Positions 35,984 to 44,755 are shown, numbered from the stretch's first letter. The stretch is 64,000 nucleotides of DNA from CAIQQQ01 sp040399685 (GCA_040399685.1 JBBART010000010.1:1-64000), one strand, 5' to 3'. Notes: generated by a model from the letters alone, not told the origin. Made by a program: numbers and translations.

Positions 35984-36897
35984 CAGCGAAGCCTCGGGTT
36001 CAGCGCATCGCGCAGCCAATCGCCCAGCAGGTTGATGGACAGCACCATCATGGCCAGCGTGACGCCGGGGAAGATGGTGATCCACCACTCCCCCGAAAAC
36101 AGGAAGTTGTTGCCAATCCGGATCAGCGTACCGAGCGACGGCTGGGTGGGCGGCAGGCCGACACCCAGGAAGCTCAGCGTTGCCTCGTCCAGAATGGCCA
36201 GGCCCAAATTCAAGGTGGCGATCACCAGCACCGGGCCGAGCACGTTCGGTAGAATATGCGTGAGCATGATGCGCGGACTGGACAGCCCGATCACCCGCGC
36301 CGCCATCACATAGTCTCGCCCGCGCTCCACCATGGTGGAGCCACGCACGGTGCGGGCGAATTGCGGCCATCGACTGATGCCGATGGCGAACACAATGACG
36401 TAGATCTCAAGCGATTCCTGCATGTTGCGCGGCAGAATGGCCCGCACCACGCCGTCCACCAGCAAGGCAATCAGGATGGCCGGAAAGGTGAGTTGCACGT
36501 CGACGATGCGCATCAACGTCGCGTCCACCACGCCGCCGGCGTAGCCCGCGATGAGGCCCACTGAAATGCCGACCACCAATGAGAACGCAATGGCAAGCAG
36601 CGCCACTTTCAGGCTGATACGCGTGCCATACATGATGCCGGACAGCACATCGCGCCCCTGGTCATCCGTGCCGAGCGGGAACGCCATTTCACCGTCCACC
36701 TGAAACACCGGCGGCTTGAAACTGTCCATCAGGCTGAGGCTGGCGAGGTCGAACGGGTCATGCGGTGCGATGAACGGCGCGAACACGGCGCCCACAATCA
36801 CCAGCAGCACCACCAGCGCCGATACCACCGCCACAGGTGAGCGGCTGAAGCTATGGACGAAATCGCTGTCCAGAAAACGGGCCACGGCGTTGCTCAT
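35983..36897 (-). CDS. Oligopeptide/dipeptide ABC transporter permease (OppC/DppC type)
   Basis: This 304-aa inner-membrane permease has an N-terminal anchor helix (about 23-44), the FPLGTDDQGRDVLSGIMYGTR OppC_N hallmark split across residues 73-93, and about five further helices. The coupling EAA-like loop MAARVIGLSSPRI lies near residue 200. Start and stop overlap the neighbouring genes (ATGA, TGATG). Confidence 0.92.
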   Translation of the reverse strand: MSNAVARFLDSDFVHSFSRSPVAVVSALVVLLVIVGAVFAPFIAPHDPFDLASLSLMDSFKPPVFQVDGEMAFPLGTDDQGRDVLSGIMYGTRISLKVALLAIAFSLVVGISVGLIAGYAGGVVDATLMRIVDVQLTFPAILIALLVDGVVRAILPRNMQESLEIYVIVFAIGISRWPQFARTVRGSTMVERGRDYVMAARVIGLSSPRIMLTHILPNVLGPVLVIATLNLGLAILDEATLSFLGVGLPPTQPSLGTLIRIGNNFLFSGEWWITIFPGVTLAMMVLSINLLGDWLRDALNPRLR

Positions 36898-37868
36898 CGG
36901 CTCGCACTCCCGCGCAGGCGGGGATCGACGGCAAAATACAGCAGATCGACCGCCAGGTTGATGGTCACGAACACCACCGCGATCAGCAGCAGATAGGCCG
37001 ACATCACCGGAATGTCCGCCACCCCGATCGACTGCACCAGCAGGAGCCCCATGCCCGGCCACTGAAACACGGTTTCTGTCACGATCGAAAAGGCGATCAA
37101 CCCGCCAAGCTGCAAGCCCACGATGGTGATCACCGGCACCAGCGTGTTGCCGAGAGCGTGGCGGAAATGAATGGAACGCTGTGAAATGCCGCGTGCCCGG
37201 GCGAATTTGATGTAGTCGCTGCGCATCACTTCCAGCATCTCCGAGCGCACCAGGCGCAAGATCAACGTCATCTGGAACAGACCCAGCGTGATGGCCGGCA
37301 GGATCAACGCCCGGCGACCGGACGCGGTGAAGAAGCCCGAGGTCCAATGGGAGAACTGCACCACCTCGCCGCGCCCGAAGCTCGGCAAGACGCCCATCTG
37401 CACCGCGAACAGCAAAATTAGCAGGATACCGATCAGGAATGTCGGCAATGACACGCCCAACAGCGAAAAGATCATGAACACGCGTGAGACGAAGGAAGTC
37501 CGCCGAATACCGGTGTAGACGCCCATCGGCACCCCAATCGCCAGCGCCAGCACCGCCGCCGTCAGCGCCAGTTCCACCGTCGCCGGCAACCGCTCAGCGA
37601 TCAGCCCGCCCACAGGCCGCGCCAGGCGGTAACTGATGCCAAAATCGCCATGCAGCGCATTCCAGACAAACCGGCCGTATTGCACAAAAAATGGCTGGTC
37701 CAGTCCAAGTTGAGTCACCAGCGCCGCGCGCTGGGCCTCGGTATAGTCCTGCCCGAGCATGACGGTGACCGGGTCGCCGACGAAGGCGAACATGGCGAAG
37801 CTGATGAAACCAACGATCAGCAGCACAGGGATGGACTGCAGGACACGCGAAATGATGAAGGCAAACAT
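36894..37868 (-). CDS. Oligopeptide/dipeptide ABC transporter permease (OppB/DppB type)
   Basis: This 324-aa six-helix permease begins MFAFIISRVLQSIPVLLIVG, the usual OppB start. It carries a GLDQPFFVQYGRFV segment and the coupling loop IKFARARGISQRSIHFRHA near residue 220. The start at 37868 is set by family length; 26 further upstream residues are ignored, and the ribosome-binding site is weak. It is the first gene of the operon; the promoter must lie in 37869-37964. No solute-binding protein gene is present in the window on either side. Confidence 0.92.
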   Translation of the reverse strand: MFAFIISRVLQSIPVLLIVGFISFAMFAFVGDPVTVMLGQDYTEAQRAALVTQLGLDQPFFVQYGRFVWNALHGDFGISYRLARPVGGLIAERLPATVELALTAAVLALAIGVPMGVYTGIRRTSFVSRVFMIFSLLGVSLPTFLIGILLILLFAVQMGVLPSFGRGEVVQFSHWTSGFFTASGRRALILPAITLGLFQMTLILRLVRSEMLEVMRSDYIKFARARGISQRSIHFRHALGNTLVPVITIVGLQLGGLIAFSIVTETVFQWPGMGLLLVQSIGVADIPVMSAYLLLIAVVFVTINLAVDLLYFAVDPRLRGSASR

Positions 37869-37964
37869 TCTGTCTGGTACGCTCCGGGAAGGCGACAAGT
37901 GTTGCCGCCTTGTGACTCCATGGCAAGCGATTGTAATGCAAGGCACGGGCCAAGCCAGACCGGA

Positions 37965-39023
37965 TCATTCCACCGACGAAAGCGTGGCCCGTGCCGGTTT
38001 TCCGTCGCTGTACTCACGCACCAGCGTGTAGCCGACCCCCAGCAGCACGGGCCCCACAAAAACACCCAGCAACCCAAACGCCAGAGCGCCACCCAGAACG
38101 CCCAGCATCGTCAACAGAAACGGCAGGTCCGTTCCACGGGCAATAAAGAACGGGCGAATGACGTTGTCCGAACCACTGATGGCCACAACGCCATAGACGA
38201 ACAACGCAATGCCCCATCCCGTGTGCCCCGTCGTCATCAACCACAGCGCAGACGGAATCCACACCACCGGCGCGCCGATCGGCAACACCGAAAGACCGCC
38301 CGCGATAACGGCCAGCAGCAACGGCCGCGGAACGCCTGAAATCCACAGGCCAAAACCCGTCAGCAAGCCCTGCACCAAGGCTGTGCCCAGAATGCCATAG
38401 ACCACGCCCCTAATCGTCGCGCCCGTCACAGCGATCAACCTGCCCGCCTGCTCACCCGCAATGCGCTGCAAGATGGCGACGGCATGGGCCGCGAGCCTCT
38501 CGCCGGACGAGTAGAAAAAGAACGCCACGAACAGCGCCAATAAAAACAGCAGCACGCCGTTGGCCAGCCCCAGCAGCACAGACAGCAGGAATTCCCCGGC
38601 CACGCCAAAATAAGGACGGAAGAACGAGACCATCGTCGTCAGGTCGTCAGCCCAATTGTTCCACATATCGGTCAGGGAAGCGCCAACGAGCGGGATCTGG
38701 TCCACCCAGGCCGGCGCACCCGGCAGGCCGGATTGAAGGGCCGCCTGCACCTCGCGCCGGATTTCGTCCACATCGTTTGCACCGCCCGGCACAACCAGCG
38801 CCAAGGGCAACACCACCAGGACCGTCATCACAAGCACCATAATCGCAGCGGCGGACGAATGACCCAGGCGCAGATACAGGCGCACCCATTGAAACATCGG
38901 CCATGTGGTGTAGGTCAGGATCGCCGCCCACAGGATCGCCGACAAAAACGGCGCCAGCACCATCGTGCAGCCGATTGCGATACCGCCCAGCAGAAGCATC
39001 ATCAGGATTTTCTCGGCGCGCAT
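37965..39023 (-). CDS. AI-2E transporter family (TqsA/PerM-like) membrane protein
   Basis: This 352-aa protein has about eight hydrophobic segments (two near 8-45, one near 60-80, then a cluster from 145 onwards) and a central soluble stretch (about 85-135), the AI-2E/UPF0118 layout. Members include the autoinducer-2 exporter TqsA and Na+/H+ antiporters; the substrate is not predictable here. The start at 39023 has GGAGG 6 bases upstream. It diverges from hyi and stands about 95 bases upstream of the peptide permease operon on the same strand. Confidence 0.85.
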   Translation of the reverse strand: MRAEKILMMLLLGGIAIGCTMVLAPFLSAILWAAILTYTTWPMFQWVRLYLRLGHSSAAAIMVLVMTVLVVLPLALVVPGGANDVDEIRREVQAALQSGLPGAPAWVDQIPLVGASLTDMWNNWADDLTTMVSFFRPYFGVAGEFLLSVLLGLANGVLLFLLALFVAFFFYSSGERLAAHAVAILQRIAGEQAGRLIAVTGATIRGVVYGILGTALVQGLLTGFGLWISGVPRPLLLAVIAGGLSVLPIGAPVVWIPSALWLMTTGHTGWGIALFVYGVVAISGSDNVIRPFFIARGTDLPFLLTMLGVLGGALAFGLLGVFVGPVLLGVGYTLVREYSDGKPARATLSSVE

Positions 39024-39145
39024 GCAAGCCTCCGGTTAACGCATAACATGGCCGTTGCGGGCCGTATCTGTCCAATGCCAGCCAACCATCTGGCCAATCG
39101 CGGCATGGGCAGGTAAGTTCGATCGTAAATCGAGGGAACGATAAC

Positions 39146-39934
39146 ATGCCACAGAATGCGCCGCGCCTGGCTGCCAATTTGTCAATGATGTTCAATGAAT
39201 TGCCGTTCCTCGACAGGTTCGCCGCCGCCGCCAAGGCCGGCTTCAACGGCGTGGAATTCCTGTTCCCCTACGACTTCCAGGCCACCGAAATCCGCAGCCG
39301 CCTGGACGATAACGGCCTGACGCAGGTTTTGTTCAACATGCCCCCCGGCGACTGGGCCGTGGGCGAACGCGGCCTCGCCAGCCTGCCCGGCCGGCAGACG
39401 GAATTTTTGGACGGCGTGAAGAAAGCGCTGGACTACGCGGCCGTGCTGAACTGCAAGCAGGTGCACGTGATGGCCGGTATTCCGCAGGGTGTGCACCCGG
39501 TGACGGCAGCTGCCATCTATGCCGCCAACCTGTCGCGCGCCACCGATCTGTCTCACCCGGCTGGCGTGAAACTGGTCATCGAGCCCATCAACCACCGCGA
39601 CATGCCGGGCTTTCATCTCAACACCATGGCCCAGGGTGCCGCCGTGGTGGACGCGATCGGCCGGGACCGGCTGGGATTGCAGTTCGACGTCTATCACTGC
39701 CAGGTGACCGAGGGCGACATCACCAAGCGCATGGCGCTGCATATGCCCGTCATCGCTCATATGCAGATCGCCGACGTACCGGCCCGCCATGAACCCGGCA
39801 CCGGCGAGATCGGCTGGAACTATGTGTTCGGCCAGATGGTGGCGCTGGGCTATGAGGGCTGGGTGGGGTGCGAATACCGCCCGGCCGGCGAGACGGTGGC
39901 CGGCCTTGGCTGGCGCGAGACGTTTGGCGTTTAA
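39146..39934 (+). CDS. hyi: Hydroxypyruvate isomerase / 2-oxo-tetronate isomerase family
   Basis: This 262-aa TIM-barrel sugar isomerase interconverts hydroxypyruvate and tartronate semialdehyde (or 2-oxo-tetronate phosphate in OtnI-type members). The predicted metal and catalytic residues are present: Glu146 (VIEPINHRD), Asp181 and His184 (QFDVYHCQ), Gln207, and Glu243 (GCEYRP). GAGGGA lies upstream of the ATG. It is followed on the same strand by tartronate semialdehyde reductase, so the pair probably channels glyoxylate/hydroxypyruvate carbon to glycerate. The exact isomerase activity cannot be settled from sequence. Confidence 0.87.
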   Translation: MPQNAPRLAANLSMMFNELPFLDRFAAAAKAGFNGVEFLFPYDFQATEIRSRLDDNGLTQVLFNMPPGDWAVGERGLASLPGRQTEFLDGVKKALDYAAVLNCKQVHVMAGIPQGVHPVTAAAIYAANLSRATDLSHPAGVKLVIEPINHRDMPGFHLNTMAQGAAVVDAIGRDRLGLQFDVYHCQVTEGDITKRMALHMPVIAHMQIADVPARHEPGTGEIGWNYVFGQMVALGYEGWVGCEYRPAGETVAGLGWRETFGV

Positions 39935-39960
39935 GAAATTTTTATAGGGCGCAGGAAGAT

Positions 39961-40083
39961 CTTCTTTTTCTGAAGAAAAAGAAGCAAAAAGACTTTCATT
40001 CATCTGGAGTGGTTTCATGGCGTTTGCCGTAAGACGCATCGAAATGAATGAAGTTTTTTGGTTCTTTTTTTCAAAAAAGAACC
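39961..40083. repeat. Nested palindromic element between hyi and glxR
   Basis: Two AT-rich hairpins, each with a perfect 11-bp stem (39961-39971/39974-39984 and 40060-40070/40073-40083), are themselves arranged as arms of a larger imperfect inverted repeat. CATTCAT at 39997-40003 pairs with ATGAATG at 40044-40050, and the A-rich flanks also match in reverse complement. The roughly 40-base centre (about 40004-40043) is unpaired. It may act as a terminator or processing element between the two genes, or be a dispersed repeat. Confidence 0.8.
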
Positions 40084-40143
40084 CTTCCTCTCGCATCTTC
40101 TGCCTGAAAAACTTCACAACCCCCTCCACATGCGAGTAATACT

Positions 40144-41013
40144 ATGAAAATCGGTTTCATCGGCCTGGGCATCATGGGCCGTCCCATGGCGCTGCACCTC
40201 AAGGCCGCCGGCCACGACCTGTTCGTGCCTGATCGCCGCAGCCTGACAGACGAAATCCGCGCCGCCGCCACCGTGGAAGCAGACGCCGCCGCCGTGGCCG
40301 AGCATTCCGACATCATCATCCTGATGGTGCCTGACACCCCTGACGTGGAGCGCGTGCTGTTCGGCGCGCACGGCGTGGCCGAGGGGCTTCAGCCCGGCAA
40401 GCTCGTGATCGACATGAGTTCGATCAGCCCGGTGGCCACCAAGGAATTCGCCACCCGCATCGCCGCCCTCGGCTGCGGCTATGTGGATGCGCCGGTCTCC
40501 GGCGGCGAAGTCGGCGCCAAGAACGCGGCGCTGACCATCATGGCCGGCGGCGCCCCGGCTGATTTCGAGCGTGCGCTGCCGTTGTTCGAAGCCATGGGCA
40601 AGAACATCACCCATGTGGGCGACGCCCCCGGCGCCGGCCAGGTGTGCAAGGTGGCCAACCAGATCATCGTGGCCCTGAACATACAGGCCGTGGCCGAAGC
40701 GCTGACCTTCGCCAAGAAGGCGGGCGCCGATCCAGCCCGCGTGCGCCAGGCCCTGATGGGCGGTTTTGCCAATTCGCGCATTCTGGAAGTGCATGCCGAG
40801 CGGATGATCAACCGCACCTTCACCCCAGGCTTCCGCATCCGGCTGCACCAGAAAGACCTCAACCTGGCGCTGTCATCGGCGAAGGACATGGGCATGGCGC
40901 TGCCCAACACCGCCATTGCCCAGCAGATGTTCTCGGTTGTGGCCGCTGCTGGCGGAGCAGATCTGGATCACTCGGCGCTGGTGCAGGCCATCGAGATCAT
41001 GGCCGGGATGTAG
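40144..41013 (+). CDS. glxR: 2-hydroxy-3-oxopropionate (tartronate semialdehyde) reductase
   Basis: This 289-aa beta-hydroxyacid dehydrogenase has NAD(P)-binding GFIGLGIMG at residues 4-12, substrate-binding DAPVSGGEVGA at 115-125, catalytic Lys169 in QVCKVANQ and a C-terminal KDLNLAL cofactor segment. It reduces tartronate semialdehyde to D-glycerate and follows hyi, the usual pairing. The start ATG 40144 has only a weak Shine-Dalgarno. The preceding 200 bases hold the nested palindrome. It is convergent with the DUF2147 gene, three bases apart. Confidence 0.92.
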   Translation: MKIGFIGLGIMGRPMALHLKAAGHDLFVPDRRSLTDEIRAAATVEADAAAVAEHSDIIILMVPDTPDVERVLFGAHGVAEGLQPGKLVIDMSSISPVATKEFATRIAALGCGYVDAPVSGGEVGAKNAALTIMAGGAPADFERALPLFEAMGKNITHVGDAPGAGQVCKVANQIIVALNIQAVAEALTFAKKAGADPARVRQALMGGFANSRILEVHAERMINRTFTPGFRIRLHQKDLNLALSSAKDMGMALPNTAIAQQMFSVVAAAGGADLDHSALVQAIEIMAGM

Positions 41014-41016
41014 CCA

Positions 41017-41460
41017 TCACGACGGCGGGCTGATGCGACAGTCCGCCGTCACCGATCCTGTAAAGCGTGGCCAAACCTGCGTTTCACCAAATAATTCCAC
41101 GAGCACGTAGCCGCGCAGCCGCAAGCTGCCATCGGCCGCGAGCCAAAATTCGCAGTGCCAATTCTTGCCGCTTTCAGGATTGGTGATCCAGCCCGCCCAA
41201 TGGCCCGGCTCGGCGGCAGCCCCGCGCAGGATCTGCAAACCGCAATGCGGCATGCCGTGCACATCCACCGGAATGCGCCCCTGCGTGTCGTGAATATCGT
41301 CTTGTCCGACGATACGGCCACACAGGCCGTCCCCACATGGCGCGATCTCGATCACGCCGCGATGGTCCTCGGTCCACCAAAAACCCACCGCCGCCGGCGC
41401 CGCCTGCGCCGGGACGGACATTCCCAGCGCCAGCAGCAGCAGGATCAGTCGCAATCGCAT
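41017..41460 (-). CDS. DUF2147 exported protein
   Basis: This 147-aa protein has an N-terminal signal peptide (about 1-20, cleavage after AQA) and a DUF2147 domain (GFWWTEDHRGVIEIAPCGDGLCGRIVG split around residues 26-52, then NPESGKNWHC and LRLRGYV). Members are small periplasmic proteins of unknown function, often near envelope or stress genes. The conserved cysteines may be disulfide-bonded. Its start overlaps the 3' end of the upstream 79-aa gene by 16 bases, so the two are probably co-translated. Confidence 0.85.
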   Translation of the reverse strand: MRLRLILLLLALGMSVPAQAAPAAVGFWWTEDHRGVIEIAPCGDGLCGRIVGQDDIHDTQGRIPVDVHGMPHCGLQILRGAAAEPGHWAGWITNPESGKNWHCEFWLAADGSLRLRGYVLVELFGETQVWPRFTGSVTADCRISPPS

Positions 41461-41684
41461 CCCGCCGTGGGGCCGGAATCACCGCGCACCACATGATGGT
41501 CCACCCATTCCGCCACCAGCCGGCGGGCCTCGTTGATCGAGGCCTCCGGATGATGGATGCGATACAGCGTGGTGCAGGCGCGAAACGCATCCATGTCGGC
41601 CGTACCGATCGTGCGCAGTTCGCGATACGCCACCACAACGGCGCGTTCGCAACGACGAGCGATCTGACTGATTTCACGGCCCAT
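41445..41684 (-). CDS. Small hypothetical protein, 79 aa
   Basis: A short soluble, mainly helical protein with MGREISQIARRCERAVV at the start and EARRLVAEWVDHHVV near residue 55. The ATG has AAGGA 7 bases upstream, good support for translation. It ends in Cys-Asp-Cys-Asp and overlaps the DUF2147 gene by 16 bases, suggesting a two-gene unit. I do not recognise a named domain. Confidence 0.65.
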   Translation of the reverse strand: MGREISQIARRCERAVVVAYRELRTIGTADMDAFRACTTLYRIHHPEASINEARRLVAEWVDHHVVRGDSGPTAGCDCD

Positions 41685-41740
41685 GGTGCATCCTTTCCAA
41701 CCTTCTCTATCTAGGCATTCCGGCCCGCACCCGCAATGCT

Positions 41741-42811
41741 TCAGCGCCCGGCGACAATCTCGGCGATTGCCTTGCCCACTTCCTCGGTGCCGGCCTGGCC
41801 ACCCATGTCGCGGGTGCGCGGGCCACCTTCGCGCAGCAACGTTTCGATCGCCTGCACGATCGCGGCCGCAGCCTCGGTCTCACCCAGATGTTCCAGCATC
41901 ATGGCGCCCGACCAGATCTGGCCGATCGGGTTGCAGATGCCCCGCCCTGCGATGTCGGGCGCCGAGCCATGCACCGGCTCAAACATCGAGGGATGCACGC
42001 GCTCGGGGTTGATGTTGGCCGACGGGGCAATGCCGATCGAGCCGGCCACGGCCGGGCCGAGGTCGCTGAGGATATCGCCGAACAGGTTCGAGCCCACCAC
42101 CACATCGAACCAATCGGGATGCTGCACAAAATGGGCGCACAGAATGTCGATGTGGAACTGGTCGGTGGTCACGCCCGGATAAGACTTGGCCATTTCGGCG
42201 AAGCGTTCGTCCCAATACGGCATGGTGTGGATGATGCCGTTGGACTTGGTGGCCGAGGTCAGCTTCCGGCACGGCCGCGTCATGGCCAGTTCGAAGGCGT
42301 ATTTGATGATGCGGTCGCAGCCGATGCGGGTGAACACCGATTGCTGGCTGACGAATTCGCGCTCCGTGCCGGGGAACATGCGCCCGCCAACGGAGGAATA
42401 TTCGCCCTCGGTGTTCTCCCGCACCACGTAAAAGTCGATATCGGCCTCGGTGCGGCCCGCGAGCGGCGTTTTGGCGCCAGGCATCAGCTTGCACGGGCGC
42501 ACGTTGGCGTATTGGTCAAAGCCCCGACGAATGGGGATCAGCAGGCCCCAGAGAGACACGTGATCGGCCACACCGGGCCAGCCGACGGCGCCGAGGAAAA
42601 TGCTGTCGCTCTCGGCCATGCGGTCCATGCCATCGCCGGGCATCATGGCGCCGGTGCGGGTGTAGGTCTCGCAGGACCAGTCATACTCATCGAGCTTTAA
42701 CGCGAAGTTAAAACGGGTGGCCGCTGCGTGCAGAACGCGCAAACCCTCGGGTGTGGTTTCCTTGCCGATCCCGTCTCCAGGAATAACAGCGATCCGATAG
42801 GTCTTTGTCAT
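41741..42811 (-). CDS. Tartrate / D-malate dehydrogenase (decarboxylating), isocitrate dehydrogenase family
   Basis: This 356-aa NAD-dependent beta-decarboxylating dehydrogenase has the N-terminal VIPGDGIGKE segment, ENTEGEYSSVGGR near 140-152 and the metal-binding Asp cluster around GSNLFGDILSDLGP (DILSD). The MFEPVHGSAPDI cofactor loop is also present. Length and sequence fit the TtuC/DmlA group acting on tartrate or D-malate rather than LeuB or Icd. GGAGG lies 5-6 bases before the ATG at 42811; a longer TTG frame is rejected. With hyi and glxR nearby (other strand), it may feed C3/C4 hydroxyacid catabolism; this is inference. Confidence 0.85.
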   Translation of the reverse strand: MTKTYRIAVIPGDGIGKETTPEGLRVLHAAATRFNFALKLDEYDWSCETYTRTGAMMPGDGMDRMAESDSIFLGAVGWPGVADHVSLWGLLIPIRRGFDQYANVRPCKLMPGAKTPLAGRTEADIDFYVVRENTEGEYSSVGGRMFPGTEREFVSQQSVFTRIGCDRIIKYAFELAMTRPCRKLTSATKSNGIIHTMPYWDERFAEMAKSYPGVTTDQFHIDILCAHFVQHPDWFDVVVGSNLFGDILSDLGPAVAGSIGIAPSANINPERVHPSMFEPVHGSAPDIAGRGICNPIGQIWSGAMMLEHLGETEAAAAIVQAIETLLREGGPRTRDMGGQAGTEEVGKAIAEIVAGR

Positions 42812-42858
42812 GGCGTCCTCCGCGTTTGCGCACAGAAAAGGCCCGTCAATCGCGCACG

Positions 42859-43851
42859 TCAATCCAGCACGAAGCGCCGGCGTATTTCATCAGCCACGCG
42901 TCCGGATTCGTCCAGCGGCGTGCGCTCCCAGCCGGCCAGCGAGGGGCCGAACGGACGCACCTGCCCAGCCTGGGCCAGCGACTCGACCAAGGCGCGATGG
43001 CGCGGCCCCGCCAACTCCGGCAGGGCGACATAGACAGGCGCCTCGGTCGCACAGGCCTCGCTGATCATCGACACCGAGTCGGCGGTCACCACGATCACGT
43101 CCGCGGTCGCCACGAACCCCATATATGGGTTCTCGTCCGGCTCACCCCAGCGATACAGAACATGCATGGCTGGCCCCAGCCCATCGGCCAGCGCGTCCGA
43201 TGCCGCGTCGCCGGTGCGCCGGCTGGTGGTGGCCATCACGGTGCCGCCCATGGCCATCGCCAGCGTGGCCACACCACGACCAAGCGCGAAGGCAAGTTCC
43301 GTCGGCATGCCCACCGCACGCATCGGCCCGCCCGCCAGCAACGCCACCCGCGGATGCGGCAAATGCCCCAGCCGCTCGCGCCAGGCGCGTTCGGCCTGCG
43401 CCAGCGACTGCGGGCTGACCCGGTGCGGCGCACCGAGCACGGGCATCACATTGGGGGCGGCGTTGGGCCGATCATGTGCCGGGATCACCAACAGATCGAA
43501 TGCATCGCGCCGGAACAAGCCGGCCAGGCCCGGAGACATGCAATGCACCAACCGGCAGCCATACCGAGCGCGCAGCCACAATGCCACCGCCCCCGAGCGA
43601 CGCCCGGCCGAAATCACCAGATCCGGCGACGGTTCGCCGTTCGTCTCGAAACTCGACGCGTTCGCAACGCCCATCAACGACCCATGCGGCATCAGGCCGG
43701 CCATATGGGATTTCCTGTTCCACACCAGCGGAATGCGACGGAACGGATAGCCCAGCCGCTCGGCGATCCCGATCGCCTGTGCGGCCGTTCCGGCTCGCGG
43801 ATCGTCCAGAACCCAGATCACTGGCACGCCTTGCTCCTCCGTCCGCCGCAT
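42859..43851 (-). CDS. ELM1/GtrOC1-family protein (mitochondrial fission ELM1 homologue)
   Basis: This 330-aa protein has a glycosyltransferase-B-like fold: VIWVLDDPRAGTAAQAIGIAERLG at the start (residues 11-34), PDLVISAGRRSGAVALWLR near residue 75, a LLAGGPMRAVGMP phosphate-binding-like loop near 180, and ADVIVVTADSVSMISEA near 258. In bacteria such proteins are often near LPS genes and may be sugar transferases; the plant ELM1 name is only homology. The start ATG 43851 has no good ribosome-binding site. It diverges from pyrE. Confidence 0.82.
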   Translation of the reverse strand: MRRTEEQGVPVIWVLDDPRAGTAAQAIGIAERLGYPFRRIPLVWNRKSHMAGLMPHGSLMGVANASSFETNGEPSPDLVISAGRRSGAVALWLRARYGCRLVHCMSPGLAGLFRRDAFDLLVIPAHDRPNAAPNVMPVLGAPHRVSPQSLAQAERAWRERLGHLPHPRVALLAGGPMRAVGMPTELAFALGRGVATLAMAMGGTVMATTSRRTGDAASDALADGLGPAMHVLYRWGEPDENPYMGFVATADVIVVTADSVSMISEACATEAPVYVALPELAGPRHRALVESLAQAGQVRPFGPSLAGWERTPLDESGRVADEIRRRFVLD

Positions 43852-43942
43852 CGGCTACTCTGCTCGGCGTCATAGACGCAAGCGGCCCGGACCGCTACGA
43901 CACCCCACCAACCAACGCCCCCACGAGACGGAGATGCCGCTT

Positions 43943-44668
43943 ATGACCCTACACCCGCAATCGGAATGGGACCGGGATGCCGCCCTGACCACCGCGCGCA
44001 TCCTGCTGGAGATCAAGGCCGTCAATTTCCGCCCCGAGGAGCCCTACACCTTCACGTCGGGCTGGAAGTCCCCGGTCTATATCGATTGCCGCCGGATCAT
44101 CTATTTTCCCCGTGCCCGCGCCAAGATCTGCGAGCTGGCCGTGGAAAAGATTGGCCGCCATGTGGGCTTTGAGACCATCGAGGCCGTGGTGGGCGGTGAG
44201 ACGGCCGGCATTCCGTTCGCCGCCTGGATCGCTGACCGGATGATGACGCCGATGGCCTATGTGCGGAAGAAGCCCAAGGGCTTCGGCCGCAACGCACTGA
44301 TCGAAGGCGACGTGCCGGAAGGAAAGCACACGCTGCTGGTGGAAGACCTGACCACCGATGGCGGCTCCAAGATCCAGTTCGCCCAGGCGCTGCGCGACGC
44401 CGGTGCGATCATCAACCACACATTTGTTGTGTTCTTCTACGGCGTGTTCCCAGGCAGCTTCGAGACGCTCAAGAACATGGACGTGACGCTGCATCACCTC
44501 GCCACCTGGTGGGACGTGCTGGAAGCCTGCAAAGAGCGGCCCTATTTCGATGAAAAGGCGCTGACCGAAGTGCGCCGGTTCCTTGAGAATCCGGTTGCCT
44601 GGTCGGCCGCGCATGGTGGCGTCGGCAGTGCCGAAGAAGCTGCGGCTGTCAAAGCCAAAGCAAAGTAA
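43943..44668 (+). CDS. pyrE: Orotate phosphoribosyltransferase
   Basis: PyrE makes OMP from orotate and PRPP in UMP synthesis. The PRPP loop LLVEDLTTDGGSK is at 131-143. SGWKSPVYIDCR at 39-50 and the catalytic-loop region YVRKKPKGFGRNA around 107-118 are present. At 241 aa it is slightly long, with an Ala/Lys-rich tail (EEAAAVKAKAK). The second ATG (43943) is preferred over ATG 43934 because GGAG falls 9 bases upstream of it. No pyrimidine gene is adjacent. Confidence 0.94.
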   Translation: MTLHPQSEWDRDAALTTARILLEIKAVNFRPEEPYTFTSGWKSPVYIDCRRIIYFPRARAKICELAVEKIGRHVGFETIEAVVGGETAGIPFAAWIADRMMTPMAYVRKKPKGFGRNALIEGDVPEGKHTLLVEDLTTDGGSKIQFAQALRDAGAIINHTFVVFFYGVFPGSFETLKNMDVTLHHLATWWDVLEACKERPYFDEKALTEVRRFLENPVAWSAAHGGVGSAEEAAAVKAKAK

Positions 44669-44691
44669 GGCTTCACTTCACACAACTGACT

Positions 44692-44697
44692 TATAAT
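44692..44697 (+). promoter_or_regulatory. Consensus -10 box upstream of the chemoreceptor gene
   Basis: A perfect TATAAT stands 85 bases before the MCP start, in a locally AT-rich stretch. No good -35 hexamer is found at 16-18 bases. If used, the transcript would include the hairpin at 44730-44755 in its leader. Confidence 0.4.
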
Positions 44698-44729
44698 AGT
44701 TACCTTTGCTTAATTCTTTGCGACAATTC

Positions 44730-44755
44730 TGCGGGAGCGAAAAGACGCTCCCGCA
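44730..44755 (+). terminator. Perfect 10-bp hairpin between pyrE and the chemoreceptor gene
   Basis: TGCGGGAGCG and its exact complement flank AAAAGA. There is no T-run after it and it lies about 26 bases before the MCP start codon. It could be a pyrE terminator or a leader structure near the MCP ribosome-binding site. Confidence 0.45.
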
